Shown in pieces: positions 51,467-61,361 of a stretch of 64,000 nt of DNA. The notes under the pieces were generated by a model. The model saw nothing but the letters and a program-made list of their open reading frames with translations. It ran no database searches and was not told where the DNA came from. Source of the stretch: Alphaproteobacteria bacterium (lineage in GTDB: Bacteria > Pseudomonadota > Alphaproteobacteria > Puniceispirillales > Puniceispirillaceae); the NCBI GenBank assembly GCA_016780775.1, contig JADHLI010000005.1, positions 62,001 through 126,000 on the forward strand. The letters are read 5' to 3'. The translations under genes and the position numbers were made by a program. Position 1 is the first letter of the stretch, and the number at the start of each line of letters is the position of its first letter.

Positions 51467-53718
51467 GTCTTTACCTCTTGCGGGATATCCTCTTTCAGAT
51501 AAGGGATAGTGAGCGTGACAATCGCCCCCCGCTCTGGATGATTAGATAGGTCTATCTGCCCTTCATGGTCAGAGATAATTTTCTGGGCAATAGCAAGTCC
51601 CAGTCCAGTTCCCTTGCTGCGTGTGGTAATATAGGGTTCTAGATACCTATCCATATCCTCCCCTTGAAAACCACTACCAAAATCACGAATGGTAAGCTGT
51701 GCAATATCACTATCCAAAATCAAGCCCATCTCGATACGCAACGGGTTACCCATATTGGCAGATGCGGGAATATCATTTTGTGTCTCTTGCATATTTTCAA
51801 CAGCATTCTTCATTAAATTTGTTAACATTTGACGCATCAGACCAGTATCTGCCATCACCCAAATAGCAGCGGGACTTTCGGGAAATTCAAAAATGATTTC
51901 CAGATTAGAATATGTCTGGAGCAATATTTCCTGTTCACGTACTAAACGACATAAATCTGTCTTTTTCATGACTGGTGCAGGCATGCGGGCAAATTTTGAA
52001 AACTCCTCTACCATCCGGCCGATATCGCCAACCTGACGGCTGATAATAGTAACATAATCATCAAATTTTTTAGCCTCTTCAGGCGCTTCTGGACGATATT
52101 TTTTCATTAAACGATCAGTGGCTAGCGCTATCGGTGTTAGCGGGTTCTTAATTTCATGCGCAATCCGCCGCGCTACATCTGCCCAAGCTGCCTTTCGCTG
52201 AGCGGCTAGAAAATCAGTAATATCATCAAAAGTCAGCACATAACCAACTAAGCGCCCTTCAACACGCTCTGAGACTAGACGCACGCGAAGGGTCAGTGCG
52301 CGCTTGCGTCCCCTAATAACGATTTGCTGTTCTATTTGCTGGCGGCGTTGTACAGAAAGCTGGTCAAAAACAGGTTTAAACTCTGGCTGAATATCCACCA
52401 GCTTTTTGCCAATAAGGGTAGAAAGATCCGCATCAAGCAACATGCAGGCTGCCTGATTAGGCAGGGTAACAACGCCCTTTTTATCCAGACCAATAACCCC
52501 AGAGGTTACCCCCCCTAACACCGCTTCGGTAAATTCGCGCCGCGCATCTAGCTGTTTATTGGCTTCCACCAACTGCTCTCGGCTGTTTGATACCTCATCC
52601 AGCATACCATTAAAACTAGTACCAAGACGCGCAATCTCGTCCATATTGTCAATTTCTGGCACCCGTTCTTTTAAATTTCCAGACCGAACCTGCTCGGCAA
52701 CCCCAATAACGCTGACCAGCGGCTCAACAATTGAGTTGGCCAATGTCAGCCCAATCCAAAGCGCAGATAAAACCAGCAATAAAGCCACCACAAAAAACAT
52801 CACCGCAAAGGATATTTGCAAATCAAATTGTCGCAATCCAAGAGATTGATATTCATTTACAGCCAATTGAGTTCGATCAAGCGCAGATAGCACATTAGCA
52901 TCAACAAATCGACCAGCCAGGAGATACGCATCTAAAAAACTATTCAATTTTACAATAGCTTGTATCTTGTTATTATCCTTCGGTGTGATGATAACAACAT
53001 CGCCATTACGTGCCTGTTCCAACAACGCGCCATCTATTTTTGAAAAGCTAATAGCAAAGGCAAATTGCGACTTTGCTTTAATCCGGCCTGTTCCATCGAC
53101 AATCACACTTTCAGACAGGTTTCGTAACGCCGTCTGGTTAGATAGATATTCGTTCAGCAATTGCTGATTATTTACCAGCCTCGGTGCTTCGCGGTTGATG
53201 TCATTTGCCATTGTCAGAATTTGTCCCCGAACGGAACGTGCATGCTCTTCAAAATAGGCACTTGCCACCTCAACAGACTCGTTAACAGCTGTTGAAATAC
53301 GTTCAGCGAACCAACCCCGCAAAGAATAATCAATTAAAGAAACAGCAAATACTGCTACAAGAATAGAAGGAATAGCCGTGACAAGCCCAAATAGCATCAC
53401 AAGACGCAAATGCAGCTGTGCGCCGGCAAGGCGTCGTTTGCGTTCTTGCCATAGCCGTAATAATTGCCTGCCCACAAAAAAGGAAAGCACCAGCAACAGC
53501 ATGATAGCTAGAAAAATTGCCGCAGATAAAACATTGGATTGTGTGCTTATATCACTAACAGTGCTTAACGATAGAAACACCGTAAAGCCAAGCACAAAGG
53601 TCAAAACGATAAGCACATAGCCAACATTATCACGGCTCAAGCGGCGAAAAAGCCTCTGTGTTAAGCTCGCTTGCTTTTTTGTCTGGCTTGTCTGCGCTAT
53701 TATCTTGGCGTCTGCCAT
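51463..53718 (-). CDS. ntrY: Sensor histidine kinase NtrY
   Basis: The 751-residue membrane sensor has three to four N-terminal helices and a periplasmic segment, then HAMP (about 330-385, GVAEQVRSGNLKERVPE), PAS, the H-box HEIKNPLTPIALATDRLMKKY and an ATPase domain with GSGFQGEDMD and GTGLGLAIAQKI. It phosphorylates NtrX and responds to nitrogen or redox state. The ATG at 53718 lies 8 bases after the ntrC stop. Confidence 0.94.
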   Translation of the reverse strand: MADAKIIAQTSQTKKQASLTQRLFRRLSRDNVGYVLIVLTFVLGFTVFLSLSTVSDISTQSNVLSAAIFLAIMLLLVLSFFVGRQLLRLWQERKRRLAGAQLHLRLVMLFGLVTAIPSILVAVFAVSLIDYSLRGWFAERISTAVNESVEVASAYFEEHARSVRGQILTMANDINREAPRLVNNQQLLNEYLSNQTALRNLSESVIVDGTGRIKAKSQFAFAISFSKIDGALLEQARNGDVVIITPKDNNKIQAIVKLNSFLDAYLLAGRFVDANVLSALDRTQLAVNEYQSLGLRQFDLQISFAVMFFVVALLLVLSALWIGLTLANSIVEPLVSVIGVAEQVRSGNLKERVPEIDNMDEIARLGTSFNGMLDEVSNSREQLVEANKQLDARREFTEAVLGGVTSGVIGLDKKGVVTLPNQAACMLLDADLSTLIGKKLVDIQPEFKPVFDQLSVQRRQQIEQQIVIRGRKRALTLRVRLVSERVEGRLVGYVLTFDDITDFLAAQRKAAWADVARRIAHEIKNPLTPIALATDRLMKKYRPEAPEEAKKFDDYVTIISRQVGDIGRMVEEFSKFARMPAPVMKKTDLCRLVREQEILLQTYSNLEIIFEFPESPAAIWVMADTGLMRQMLTNLMKNAVENMQETQNDIPASANMGNPLRIEMGLILDSDIAQLTIRDFGSGFQGEDMDRYLEPYITTRSKGTGLGLAIAQKIISDHEGQIDLSNHPERGAIVTLTIPYLKEDIPQEVKT

Positions 53719-53725
53719 AACTGGT

Positions 53726-55162
53726 TTACCGCCCTTCTTGCCCGCGTTTGCGATAAACATCGCGTTTGCTTGGAATATTCAACTCTTTGATTTTTTTGCG
53801 CAAGGTATTTCGGTTCAAACCTAGTATATGTGCGGCTTTAATCTGGTTTCCTGCTGTGTGATAGAGCGTTTCCATAATGAGCGGCTTTTCAATTTCTGCC
53901 AAAATGCGGCCATGCAATCCTGGCACAGGGCTAGCATCACCTGTGGCTGCAAAATAGCGCTCAATATGCTGGCTAAACATATCGGTTAGATTTGTCTCTT
54001 TTGCGGGCACCGCCTGTTCAACCATATTCGCGGTGCGACCAATCTCTTCTGCCACCATAGCCGCACTTAGCCGCACATATTGCCCGGTCAAAGACAATCT
54101 CTTTAAAATCAGCTCCAACTCTCTGATATTTCCGGGCCAGTCATAGGCCTGCAAAGCGGCAACCGCCTCTTCTTCAAGCGTTTTTTTGGCCTTTAGCTCT
54201 TCTGAGAAGCGGCTACAAAGCAAATGGGCAATTTGCGGTATGTCTTCAGCTCTATCACGCAGTGGCGGCACATTAAGCACGGCAACCGATAGCTCAAAGA
54301 AAAGATCTTCACGAAACAGCCCCTGCTCCACAAGCGATTGTAAATTTACGGCCGTGCCAGCCACCACCCGCACCGCATGTTTTGGCATCGGAATATTAGA
54401 TGGGGTAGCATTTTCAACAAACCGAGCAAGCTGCATCTGTGCTTGCGCAGAAAGAAGCTCGATGTAATTAATAAAGACCATCCCAGAACTGCGCCGTGTT
54501 AACAGGCCAGAAAGGCCGAAAAGCGCGTCTTCATGCCGGCTTTCTTCTAGCTGAGACAGGTTAAGTGCCTCAAAACTTTCGCCAGATTGTGGGCCCATTT
54601 CATGCAAAGTTTTAGCAATAGTCTGTTTGCCTGAGCCAATATCCGCCTTTATCAATACAGGCATATGCTGGCCAGACAACCTAGTTAACAACTTAAAGCT
54701 CATTTGCATTGCAGGGGATTTTCCAAGCAAGGCGATAGGCAATTGTTTTGGCAAGCTAACAGCCGGTTTTTCTTTCGCGCTAGCAGGCGGCTCTGCGGTT
54801 ACAGCTCTTGCAATTACATCCAATAATTGTTTGAGTTCAAACGGTTTTGGAAGATAATCAAATACGCCGCTTTGCTGGGTTTTAATCGCGGTTAGCAAAT
54901 TGGCCCGCGCACTCATAACAATGATAGTCAGATCAGGGCGCTTTTCCTGTAATCTTGGTAATAATTCCAGCGCATCCCCATCTGGAAAGCCAACATCGGT
55001 TATCAAAACATCCCCGCGGCCAGAGGTCGTAATATCCCATAATCCAGCTATCGTGGTTGCGGCACCGACCTGATACCCCTGCCGGGATAGGGCTTGAACA
55101 ATCACTGTGCGAACAGTTCTATCATCATCGGCTACAATAATCTGGGAGGCACGCGTTTTCAT
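53726..55162 (-). CDS. ntrC: NtrC-type response regulator with degenerate AAA+ domain
   Basis: The 478-residue regulator has a normal receiver domain (Asp56 in DVLITDVGFPDGD) and an intact Fis-type DNA-binding end (GNQIKAAHILGLNRNTLRKKI). The central domain is altered. Walker A reads KADIGSGKQT with the first Gly replaced; the Walker B site is GMVFINYIE, lacking the Asp-Glu pair; and no GAFTGA loop is present. It is therefore unlikely to drive sigma-54 promoters by ATP hydrolysis. It overlaps ntrB by 4 bases. A sigma-54-independent NtrC is known in Rhodobacter. Confidence 0.93.
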   Translation of the reverse strand: MKTRASQIIVADDDRTVRTVIVQALSRQGYQVGAATTIAGLWDITTSGRGDVLITDVGFPDGDALELLPRLQEKRPDLTIIVMSARANLLTAIKTQQSGVFDYLPKPFELKQLLDVIARAVTAEPPASAKEKPAVSLPKQLPIALLGKSPAMQMSFKLLTRLSGQHMPVLIKADIGSGKQTIAKTLHEMGPQSGESFEALNLSQLEESRHEDALFGLSGLLTRRSSGMVFINYIELLSAQAQMQLARFVENATPSNIPMPKHAVRVVAGTAVNLQSLVEQGLFREDLFFELSVAVLNVPPLRDRAEDIPQIAHLLCSRFSEELKAKKTLEEEAVAALQAYDWPGNIRELELILKRLSLTGQYVRLSAAMVAEEIGRTANMVEQAVPAKETNLTDMFSQHIERYFAATGDASPVPGLHGRILAEIEKPLIMETLYHTAGNQIKAAHILGLNRNTLRKKIKELNIPSKRDVYRKRGQEGR

Positions 55163-56310
55163 AAAACCTCCTTTTCAGATGCCTGATTTGATACAGAGCT
55201 GTCTGTATAAGATTGGGTAATAGGCAAATTGAGTGTAAAGCACGAGCCTTGCGCCGAAGATTGCATGGCAATTGCGCCGCCATGATCTGCAATGACACTT
55301 GCCACCATAGCTAGCCCAAGCCCTGAACCACCTGATTTATTGGATACAAAGGGCTCAAAAACATGCGCTTGTAACTCCTCTGATACCCCCTTCCCGCTAT
55401 CTTCGATAGCAATCTGTAACGGCAGATGAATAAGCTTGCGGCTTGTCTCAGTCGTTACATAACGGGTCAGTGAATAGCTAGTATGTATAGATAGGCTATC
55501 ACCTCGTGTTGTGGCTTCAGAGGCATTTTTGAATAGATTGATAAAACATTGCACCAGCATTTCGCGATCTGCTTGAATATCAGGCAAGGACGGGTCATAA
55601 GAGCGTTTAATGTCGAGATGCCGGCCAAAAGAAGCAGACGTGATCTTCAGACAATGATCGAGAATTTCGTGGATATTAACAGTCTCAAACCGCACCGGTG
55701 CATCTGAGGATAAATTTTCTATCCGCTGCAGAAGCGAAGTAATCCTGTCGGTCTCGCTTACAATCATATTGCTAAGCTCATGCTGGGCTTCTGGCAACTC
55801 CATCTCCAGCAACTGTGCCGCTCCCTTAATCCCTGCTAGCGGATTTTTAATCTCATGTGCCAATAAAGACGTCATCCGTGACATGGATAAAGCAGCACCT
55901 TTGAAATTTTGTTGCGTAGCAAGTTGCTCAGCGCCCGTGCGTTCCTGCAAGGTCATCAAAATAAGGGGCATCTCAAAGCCAGCCAGATGAAACGGCACAA
56001 GCTGGATGCTCGCCCCCTTTAGCCCAATACGTGGACCAACAAAGGTTATCGCTTTATCTTCAACCGAACTGCCAGACTGGCGCGCGCGCCGAATAAGCGA
56101 AAAAATTTGGCTATCATTAGGAATAAGCCTGTCTAGACGCGTACCAGACAAAATAGATAAGCTACTTTTGAAAAAATGCTCGCCAGCATGATTTAGCCAG
56201 ACAAAACTATCTTCTTCATCTAGCAAGACCACTGGAAAGGGCAACACATCCATCACGTCGGCAAGTGGCAAGCTATCAAGAGATGATAAGGGCGATAATT
56301 TAGGCTGCAT
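55159..56310 (-). CDS. ntrB: Nitrogen sensor kinase NtrB
   Basis: The 383-residue soluble kinase has an N-terminal PAS domain (VMDVLPFPVVLLDEEDSFVWLN), the H-box HEIKNPLAGIKGAAQLLEMEL, the N-box INLFKNASEAT and the G-boxes EDSGKGVSEE and GGSGLGLAM. It phosphorylates or dephosphorylates NtrC under PII control. The ATG at 56310 overlaps the dusB stop region by 11 bases, giving the classic dusB-ntrB-ntrC operon. Confidence 0.95.
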   Translation of the reverse strand: MQPKLSPLSSLDSLPLADVMDVLPFPVVLLDEEDSFVWLNHAGEHFFKSSLSILSGTRLDRLIPNDSQIFSLIRRARQSGSSVEDKAITFVGPRIGLKGASIQLVPFHLAGFEMPLILMTLQERTGAEQLATQQNFKGAALSMSRMTSLLAHEIKNPLAGIKGAAQLLEMELPEAQHELSNMIVSETDRITSLLQRIENLSSDAPVRFETVNIHEILDHCLKITSASFGRHLDIKRSYDPSLPDIQADREMLVQCFINLFKNASEATTRGDSLSIHTSYSLTRYVTTETSRKLIHLPLQIAIEDSGKGVSEELQAHVFEPFVSNKSGGSGLGLAMVASVIADHGGAIAMQSSAQGSCFTLNLPITQSYTDSSVSNQASEKEVL

Positions 56311-57313
56311 GGCAAGCTTCTTTATCAAAATATTCAGCCAGCGCAGCAAAGACAAGCTCTGGGCGCTCTGACTGTGTTGCAATAAGGCGCAAATCCTGTG
56401 ATTGCGGCAGATAATCGCAATAGGCAGCCAGATGCTTACGCGCTAGACGTACCCCCCGCATACCATAATCGGTTAGCAACATATCTAGATGCTGGCATAT
56501 CTGCTGGTATCGAAACGCCATATCTGGGGCACTGCGTATATCACGGCCCTCCAAATGATCAGCAATTTGCGCCAACAGCCAAGGCCGACCTTGTGCGCCT
56601 CTACCTACCATCACGCCTTGTGCTTTAGAGGCCACTAACGCGCTTTTTGCATCCTCTGGGCTGATAATATCGCCATTTGCAAGCACTGGTATGGAAACCG
56701 CCTGAACAACATTTGCAATTTCGTGCCAATTAGCACTGCCCTTATACATCTGGGTGCGGGTACGGCCATGAATAGTTATCATAGAAATACCGCTTTCCTG
56801 GGCAATATAGCCGATTTCAGGAGCATTTCGATGCGTATCGTCCCAGCCTAGGCGCGTTTTCAGACTGACAGGCAAACTGACCGCATCAACCACTGCAGAG
56901 CAAATTTCACCAGCAAGCACCGGCTCCTTCATCAAAGCAGAGCCAGAAGCACGTCCGGTGACCTTTTTTGCCGGACAACCCATATTGATATCAATGAGGC
57001 AAGCGCCCATCTGCTCAGCCATTTTTGCCGCCTCTGCCATCATTACAGGATCCCACCCAGCAATTTGGATGGCGACAGGGGCTTCGGCGGCGGCGTTGAA
57101 TTGCAGCTTCTGCATCTCAGCGCGCACATCTGTAAGCATTGCATGACTTGCCACCATTTCAGAAACAACCAGCCCGCCACCAGAAGCACGAACAGCCGTC
57201 CGAAAGGCGCGGTCAGTAATGCCCGACATTGGCGCAAGCACAACATCAGGCAGCGCATTTTCGCCGATGGCATCTGCTTCATTTTTGTTCAAAATTTGGC
57301 TCAAACAACCCAT
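56300..57313 (-). CDS. dusB: tRNA-dihydrouridine synthase DusB (NifR3)
   Basis: The 337-residue FMN enzyme reduces uridines in tRNA. It has DVVLAPMSGITDRAFRTAVR, the catalytic Cys in INMGCPAKKVTGRASGSALM, and ITIHGRTRTQMYKGSANW. It heads the ntr operon, as nifR3 does in Rhodobacter and Azospirillum. The start faces ispDF across a gap of about 170 bases that holds no gene. Confidence 0.95.
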   Translation of the reverse strand: MGCLSQILNKNEADAIGENALPDVVLAPMSGITDRAFRTAVRASGGGLVVSEMVASHAMLTDVRAEMQKLQFNAAAEAPVAIQIAGWDPVMMAEAAKMAEQMGACLIDINMGCPAKKVTGRASGSALMKEPVLAGEICSAVVDAVSLPVSLKTRLGWDDTHRNAPEIGYIAQESGISMITIHGRTRTQMYKGSANWHEIANVVQAVSIPVLANGDIISPEDAKSALVASKAQGVMVGRGAQGRPWLLAQIADHLEGRDIRSAPDMAFRYQQICQHLDMLLTDYGMRGVRLARKHLAAYCDYLPQSQDLRLIATQSERPELVFAALAEYFDKEACHAA

Positions 57314-57486
57314 TAAAATGCCTTAAACTGCATCAATATCAGAAAACGCCTAAATTATAGGCAATCCCATCTCAATTGACCAGAGATTAATCTGTTTTAG
57401 CGTAGATAGACAAATCTTGCACTCTGAGCCAGCTATTGGCAAACTCAACAAAATTCATCTCCTGCTGTTTGAAAGCGTCTTACGAT

Positions 57487-58758
57487 ATGTCGGTGCATCC
57501 TGCCTCTTCTGCCAAACTTGATATTATAATTCTGGCAGCTGGAATGGCCACGCGATTTCAAAATAACCGTTCAAGCTTACCAAAACAGTTTCAGTATCTG
57601 CATCAAAAATCGCTTATCGCGCATTGCTTAGAAAACGTTATCCGCTGGCCAGATTGCGGCCAAATAATTTTAGTATTGCCGCCAGATATAATGACAGATA
57701 CCCTGCCGGAACATTTGCTTGAGGAGCTTGCCCGTTTTGGTAACAAGGTAGAGCTAGCTGTGGGCGGTACCAGCCGTGCAGCATCTGCATTAAATGGACT
57801 GCAAGCCCTTCAAAATTACAGGCAAACTCGTGGATACAATAATAGTAGCTTTGTTGCAATCCATGATGCCGCGCGCCCCAATATCCCAGAAAGAGTATTA
57901 TCGAAGCTAAAATCTGCTCTTGAGAGCGGAGAGCAAGCCGTTATTCCAACTCTGCCAGTTAGCGATACTATTCGCCAGAAAGACGCATCTGATAGCCCTA
58001 CAAGCCATGTGATTGACCGGGATAGGCTGATGCGGGTACAAACACCACAAGCATTTGAAACAGCCCTTATTTTAGATGCGCATCTACAAGCAGCGCGCAC
58101 AGCCTCGCAAGCCAGCTTTACAGATGATGCCATGATTGCCGAAGCTTTTGGAGCAAAAATAGCTCTTATTGCTGGGGATGAATGCCTAGCAAAAGTAACC
58201 TATGCAGAAGATTTAATCGCGATGAGCCGAGAAATGACCGCAACAATGGGGATAATGGAAACACGCACTGGCTCTGGTTTTGATGTTCATAAATTTGATA
58301 CCGATAGCATTGGACCTATCATGATTTGCGGGGTCGAAATAGCCCATGATAAAGGCTTGCTTGCCCATTCTGACGGCGATGTTGGCTTGCATGCTTTATG
58401 CGATGCGATTTTTGGAGCGCTAGGCACAGGTGATATTGGCACTTTTTTTCCGCCTTCAGAACCAAAATGGAAAGATGCCGCCTCTGATCAATTTCTGCGC
58501 TTTGCTGTGGACGCTGTTAAACAAGCAGGCGGTCATATCATCCATCTAGATGTCACGATAATCTGTGAGCGGCCAAAAATTGGGCCGCATCGTGCGCAAA
58601 TGTTAGACAGGCTAAATGAGATAACTGGCCTTTCAACGCGCCGTTTATCAGTGAAAGCTACTACCAGTGAAGGGCTAGGCTTTACCGGCAGAGGCGAAGG
58701 AATTGCCGCTATGGCTCAAGCTAGCCTCTATCTGCCAGCCTTTGATGAAGAGCAGTAA
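57487..58758 (+). CDS. ispDF: Bifunctional IspD/IspF isoprenoid enzyme
   Basis: The 423-residue fusion has methylerythritol-phosphate cytidylyltransferase in residues 1-230 (IIILAAGMATRFQNN, VAIHDAARPN, RVQTPQAF) and 2-C-methyl-erythritol 2,4-cyclodiphosphate synthase in about 240-423 (TGSGFDVHKFD, AHSDGDVGLHALCDA, TTSEGLGFTGRGEG). The fused form is common in alphaproteobacteria. The ATG at 57487 fits the family N-terminus. The stop is followed at once by the pgpA start. Confidence 0.95.
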   Translation: MSVHPASSAKLDIIILAAGMATRFQNNRSSLPKQFQYLHQKSLIAHCLENVIRWPDCGQIILVLPPDIMTDTLPEHLLEELARFGNKVELAVGGTSRAASALNGLQALQNYRQTRGYNNSSFVAIHDAARPNIPERVLSKLKSALESGEQAVIPTLPVSDTIRQKDASDSPTSHVIDRDRLMRVQTPQAFETALILDAHLQAARTASQASFTDDAMIAEAFGAKIALIAGDECLAKVTYAEDLIAMSREMTATMGIMETRTGSGFDVHKFDTDSIGPIMICGVEIAHDKGLLAHSDGDVGLHALCDAIFGALGTGDIGTFFPPSEPKWKDAASDQFLRFAVDAVKQAGGHIIHLDVTIICERPKIGPHRAQMLDRLNEITGLSTRRLSVKATTSEGLGFTGRGEGIAAMAQASLYLPAFDEEQ

Positions 58759-59235
58759 ATGCCTTATTTTATGAAAAAGACTCTTTGCTTTATTGCCACA
58801 TTGGGCCCGATAGGTTTTGCACCCGCCCCGGGCACCGCAGGCTCGCTTGCCGCGCTTATTGCTGGCTGGTTTATTGCCTCGCAAGGGTATCTTGTGCTTG
58901 CGTTGGCAAGCCTTGCGGCGCTGCTTATCGGAATTATCGCAGCAGAGACCTATAGCCAAATGAGCAACACCAAAGATGCCTCAGAAGTCATTATTGATGA
59001 AGTGGCCGGCCAATGGGTGGTGCTATTATGTATTCCGCCCTTAATAGAGGGGGCGTTATTATGGTATATCGTTGCATTTATCTTGTTTCGGTTTTTTGAT
59101 ATCACCAAAATTGGCCCTGTTGGTATGGCCGAAAAGCTGGGCGGCGGTATCGGTATTATGGCAGATGATATTGTTGCAGGTGGTCTGGCGGGCATGTGCG
59201 TGCTAGCCCTGCAATTTGCTATCTATAGCCTATAA
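58759..59235 (+). CDS. pgpA: Phosphatidylglycerophosphatase A
   Basis: The 158-residue membrane enzyme makes phosphatidylglycerol from its phosphate. It has GFAPAPGTAGSLAALIA, the conserved acidic EVIIDEVAGQWV and RFFDITKIGPVG. Four membrane segments. It abuts ispDF with no spacer and is followed by pncC, giving one operon. Confidence 0.93.
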   Translation: MPYFMKKTLCFIATLGPIGFAPAPGTAGSLAALIAGWFIASQGYLVLALASLAALLIGIIAAETYSQMSNTKDASEVIIDEVAGQWVVLLCIPPLIEGALLWYIVAFILFRFFDITKIGPVGMAEKLGGGIGIMADDIVAGGLAGMCVLALQFAIYSL

Positions 59236-59259
59236 TTTAGCTATGATGAAAGGAGCCTT

Positions 59260-59745
59260 ATGATGCCCTCACCTCTCGCTAGGCAAGTTATTAAAACAGC
59301 ACAAGATGCGCAGTGGATGATATGCACAGTGGAAAGCTGTACAGGCGGGATGATTTTTGCCTCCCTTACCGATATTGCTGGCGCCTCCGCTGTCCTTGAC
59401 CGCGCCTTTGTTACCTATAGTAATCAGGCTAAACAGGAGATGGTGGGCGTTAGCATAGAAACGCTGGAAGCATATGGCGCGGTATCACAGCAATGTGCCG
59501 CAGCAATGGCAGAAGGCGGTATTGCCAAAAGTGCAGCAGATATTAGCCTATCTGTTACCGGGGTTGCAGGACCGGGGGGCGGCACGATTGAGAAACCTGT
59601 TGGTCTGGTTTGGATGTCAATAGCCACAAAGGACGGCGTGCAGATAACCAGACGTTTTGATTTTACAGGTGACAGACAGGCGGTCCGCAACCAAGCCGCA
59701 GAAGCTGGCACTACCCTTATCCTTGAGGCCTTGCCAAAGACTTAG
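59260..59745 (+). CDS. pncC: CinA C-terminal-type nicotinamide-nucleotide amidohydrolase
   Basis: The 161-residue enzyme deamidates nicotinamide mononucleotide. It has the family motif TVESCTGGMIFASLTDIAGASAVLD-type with catalytic Ser, then TYSNQAKQEMVGV and VTGVAGPGGGTIEKPVG. AGGAG lies before the ATG at 59260. It ends inside the last codons of the converging coq10/ratA-like gene (29-base overlap). Confidence 0.92.
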   Translation: MMPSPLARQVIKTAQDAQWMICTVESCTGGMIFASLTDIAGASAVLDRAFVTYSNQAKQEMVGVSIETLEAYGAVSQQCAAAMAEGGIAKSAADISLSVTGVAGPGGGTIEKPVGLVWMSIATKDGVQITRRFDFTGDRQAVRNQAAEAGTTLILEALPKT

Positions 59746-60241
59746 AGGCTTTTGGCGCCGATGCTTTGCCTGAATTTATCTTACCGGAGTTTTGAGGCGC
59801 TGCTATCTGGGTATTATAAAGGCTATTTGCCCGCATCTCAAAGGCGCGAACCATCCGCTTTACCGCTTCGGTAAACAAGCTTTCAATAACCGTTTGTAAT
59901 AGCCGGGATTTAAATTCAAAATCCACATAGAAATCAATTACACACCCATCGGGGTGTTCGATAAATTGCCATTTATTAGTTAGATATTTAAAGGGACCTT
60001 CAGCATATTCAACCTCGATAGATAGCGCGTCCCTGTCCATCTTCACATATGAGGTAAAGCTTTCCCGGAACATCTGAAAGCCAATGATTAAATCTGCGAT
60101 TAGCATTTCATCTGTTTTAGAGCGCACACGTGCCGCTACACACCATGGCAAAAATTGAGGATAGCGCTGAACATCGGCCACTAGCTCAAATAGCTGCTCA
60201 GGGCGGTGCGCTATTACCCGTTTTTCACTATGGGTCGTCAT
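59717..60241 (-). CDS. Coq10/RatA START-like ubiquinone-binding protein
   Basis: The 174-residue START-fold protein has RVIAHRPEQLFELVADVQRYPQFLPWC at its N-terminus and FKYLTNKWQFIEHPDGC in the middle. The family (Coq10 in mitochondria, RatA in some bacteria) binds ubiquinone or is annotated as a toxin; a role in the respiratory chain fits better here. It follows lipA by 7 bases. The C-terminal tail is Lys/Ser-rich. Confidence 0.88.
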   Translation of the reverse strand: MTTHSEKRVIAHRPEQLFELVADVQRYPQFLPWCVAARVRSKTDEMLIADLIIGFQMFRESFTSYVKMDRDALSIEVEYAEGPFKYLTNKWQFIEHPDGCVIDFYVDFEFKSRLLQTVIESLFTEAVKRMVRAFEMRANSLYNTQIAAPQNSGKINSGKASAPKASKSLARPQG

Positions 60242-60248
60242 CGCCTTC

Positions 60249-61214
60249 TTATCCTGCCTGCTGCGTACCAGCTAGTTGGTTCAGACGCTGAGATTTCAGA
60301 GCCGCAAAATCTGCATCTGCATGATAGGAAGAGCGTGTTAGCGGTGTTGATGCCATCATCAAAAAGCCCTTTTCACTGCCTGTTTCAGCATAGGATTTGA
60401 ACTGATCTGGCGTAACAAAACGGTCAACCACTGCATGTTTTGGGGTTGGTTGCAGATATTGTCCGATGGTCATAAAATCAACATCTACTTCCCGCAGATC
60501 ATCCATCATCTGATACACCTCATCATCACTTTCGCCGAGACCTACCATAATGCCAGATTTAGTGAAAATGCTGGGGTCCAGTTTTTTTACCTGATGCAAC
60601 ACATCCAGCGAATGGGCATAGCGTGCGCCTGGACGCACTGATTTATATAAACGCTCAACTGTTTCCATATTATGATTGAAAACATCTGGGCGCGCTTCGA
60701 CCACCACCTCAACGGCGCCTTCTTTACGCAGAAAATCAGGGGTTAAAATCTCAATAGTAGTTGCTGGTGATGCAATACGTATCGCACGAATGGTCTGGGC
60801 AAAATGATCTGCCCCACCATCTTCCAAATCGTCTCTGTCTACTGAAGTGATAACAACATGCTGCAAGCCAAGACGCGCTACAGCTAGACCAACATTATCC
60901 GGCTCATGCGGATCCAGCTGATCAGGCCTGCCAGTTGCCACATTACAAAAGGCGCAAGCGCGGGTACAGATAGAACCAAGGATCATCATGGTTGCATGCT
61001 TTTGTGACCAGCATTCACCGATATTTGGGCAGGCTGCTTCTTCGCAAACCGTGACCAAATCCAGCTCACGCATCAATTTTTTAGTTTCAGTAAAAGCGCC
61101 AGCTTGCGGGGCTTTTACGCGCAACCAGTCTGGACGACGCGGTTGTGGGCGGTCTTCATTGCGGCGTTTTTCAGGATGACGCTGTGCGCCCTTGGTCAAA
61201 TTAGGTGATGGCAT
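60249..61214 (-). CDS. lipA: Lipoyl synthase
   Basis: The 321-residue radical-SAM enzyme inserts sulfur into octanoyl groups on lipoyl domains. The auxiliary cluster motif [12 protein letters not shown] and the SAM-cluster motif [10 protein letters not shown] are intact, and the C-terminal RSSY motif (TRSSYHAD) is present. Downstream of lpd and pdhC, it completes maturation of pyruvate dehydrogenase, whose lipoyl domain lies at the window edge. Confidence 0.96.
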   Translation of the reverse strand: MPSPNLTKGAQRHPEKRRNEDRPQPRRPDWLRVKAPQAGAFTETKKLMRELDLVTVCEEAACPNIGECWSQKHATMMILGSICTRACAFCNVATGRPDQLDPHEPDNVGLAVARLGLQHVVITSVDRDDLEDGGADHFAQTIRAIRIASPATTIEILTPDFLRKEGAVEVVVEARPDVFNHNMETVERLYKSVRPGARYAHSLDVLHQVKKLDPSIFTKSGIMVGLGESDDEVYQMMDDLREVDVDFMTIGQYLQPTPKHAVVDRFVTPDQFKSYAETGSEKGFLMMASTPLTRSSYHADADFAALKSQRLNQLAGTQQAG

Positions 61215-61361
61215 AAATGCTCCATAACTCCTGCCAATTTATCCACGGCATAATGTAGTCCTTTGTAACAGCCGTTTTGCCCTTATGTCCCGATAAATCC
61301 TACCAACCTATGCCATAGCGCAAAAAGCAAGACGGTGCGCCCCATCAAAAAGGAATGGCCT

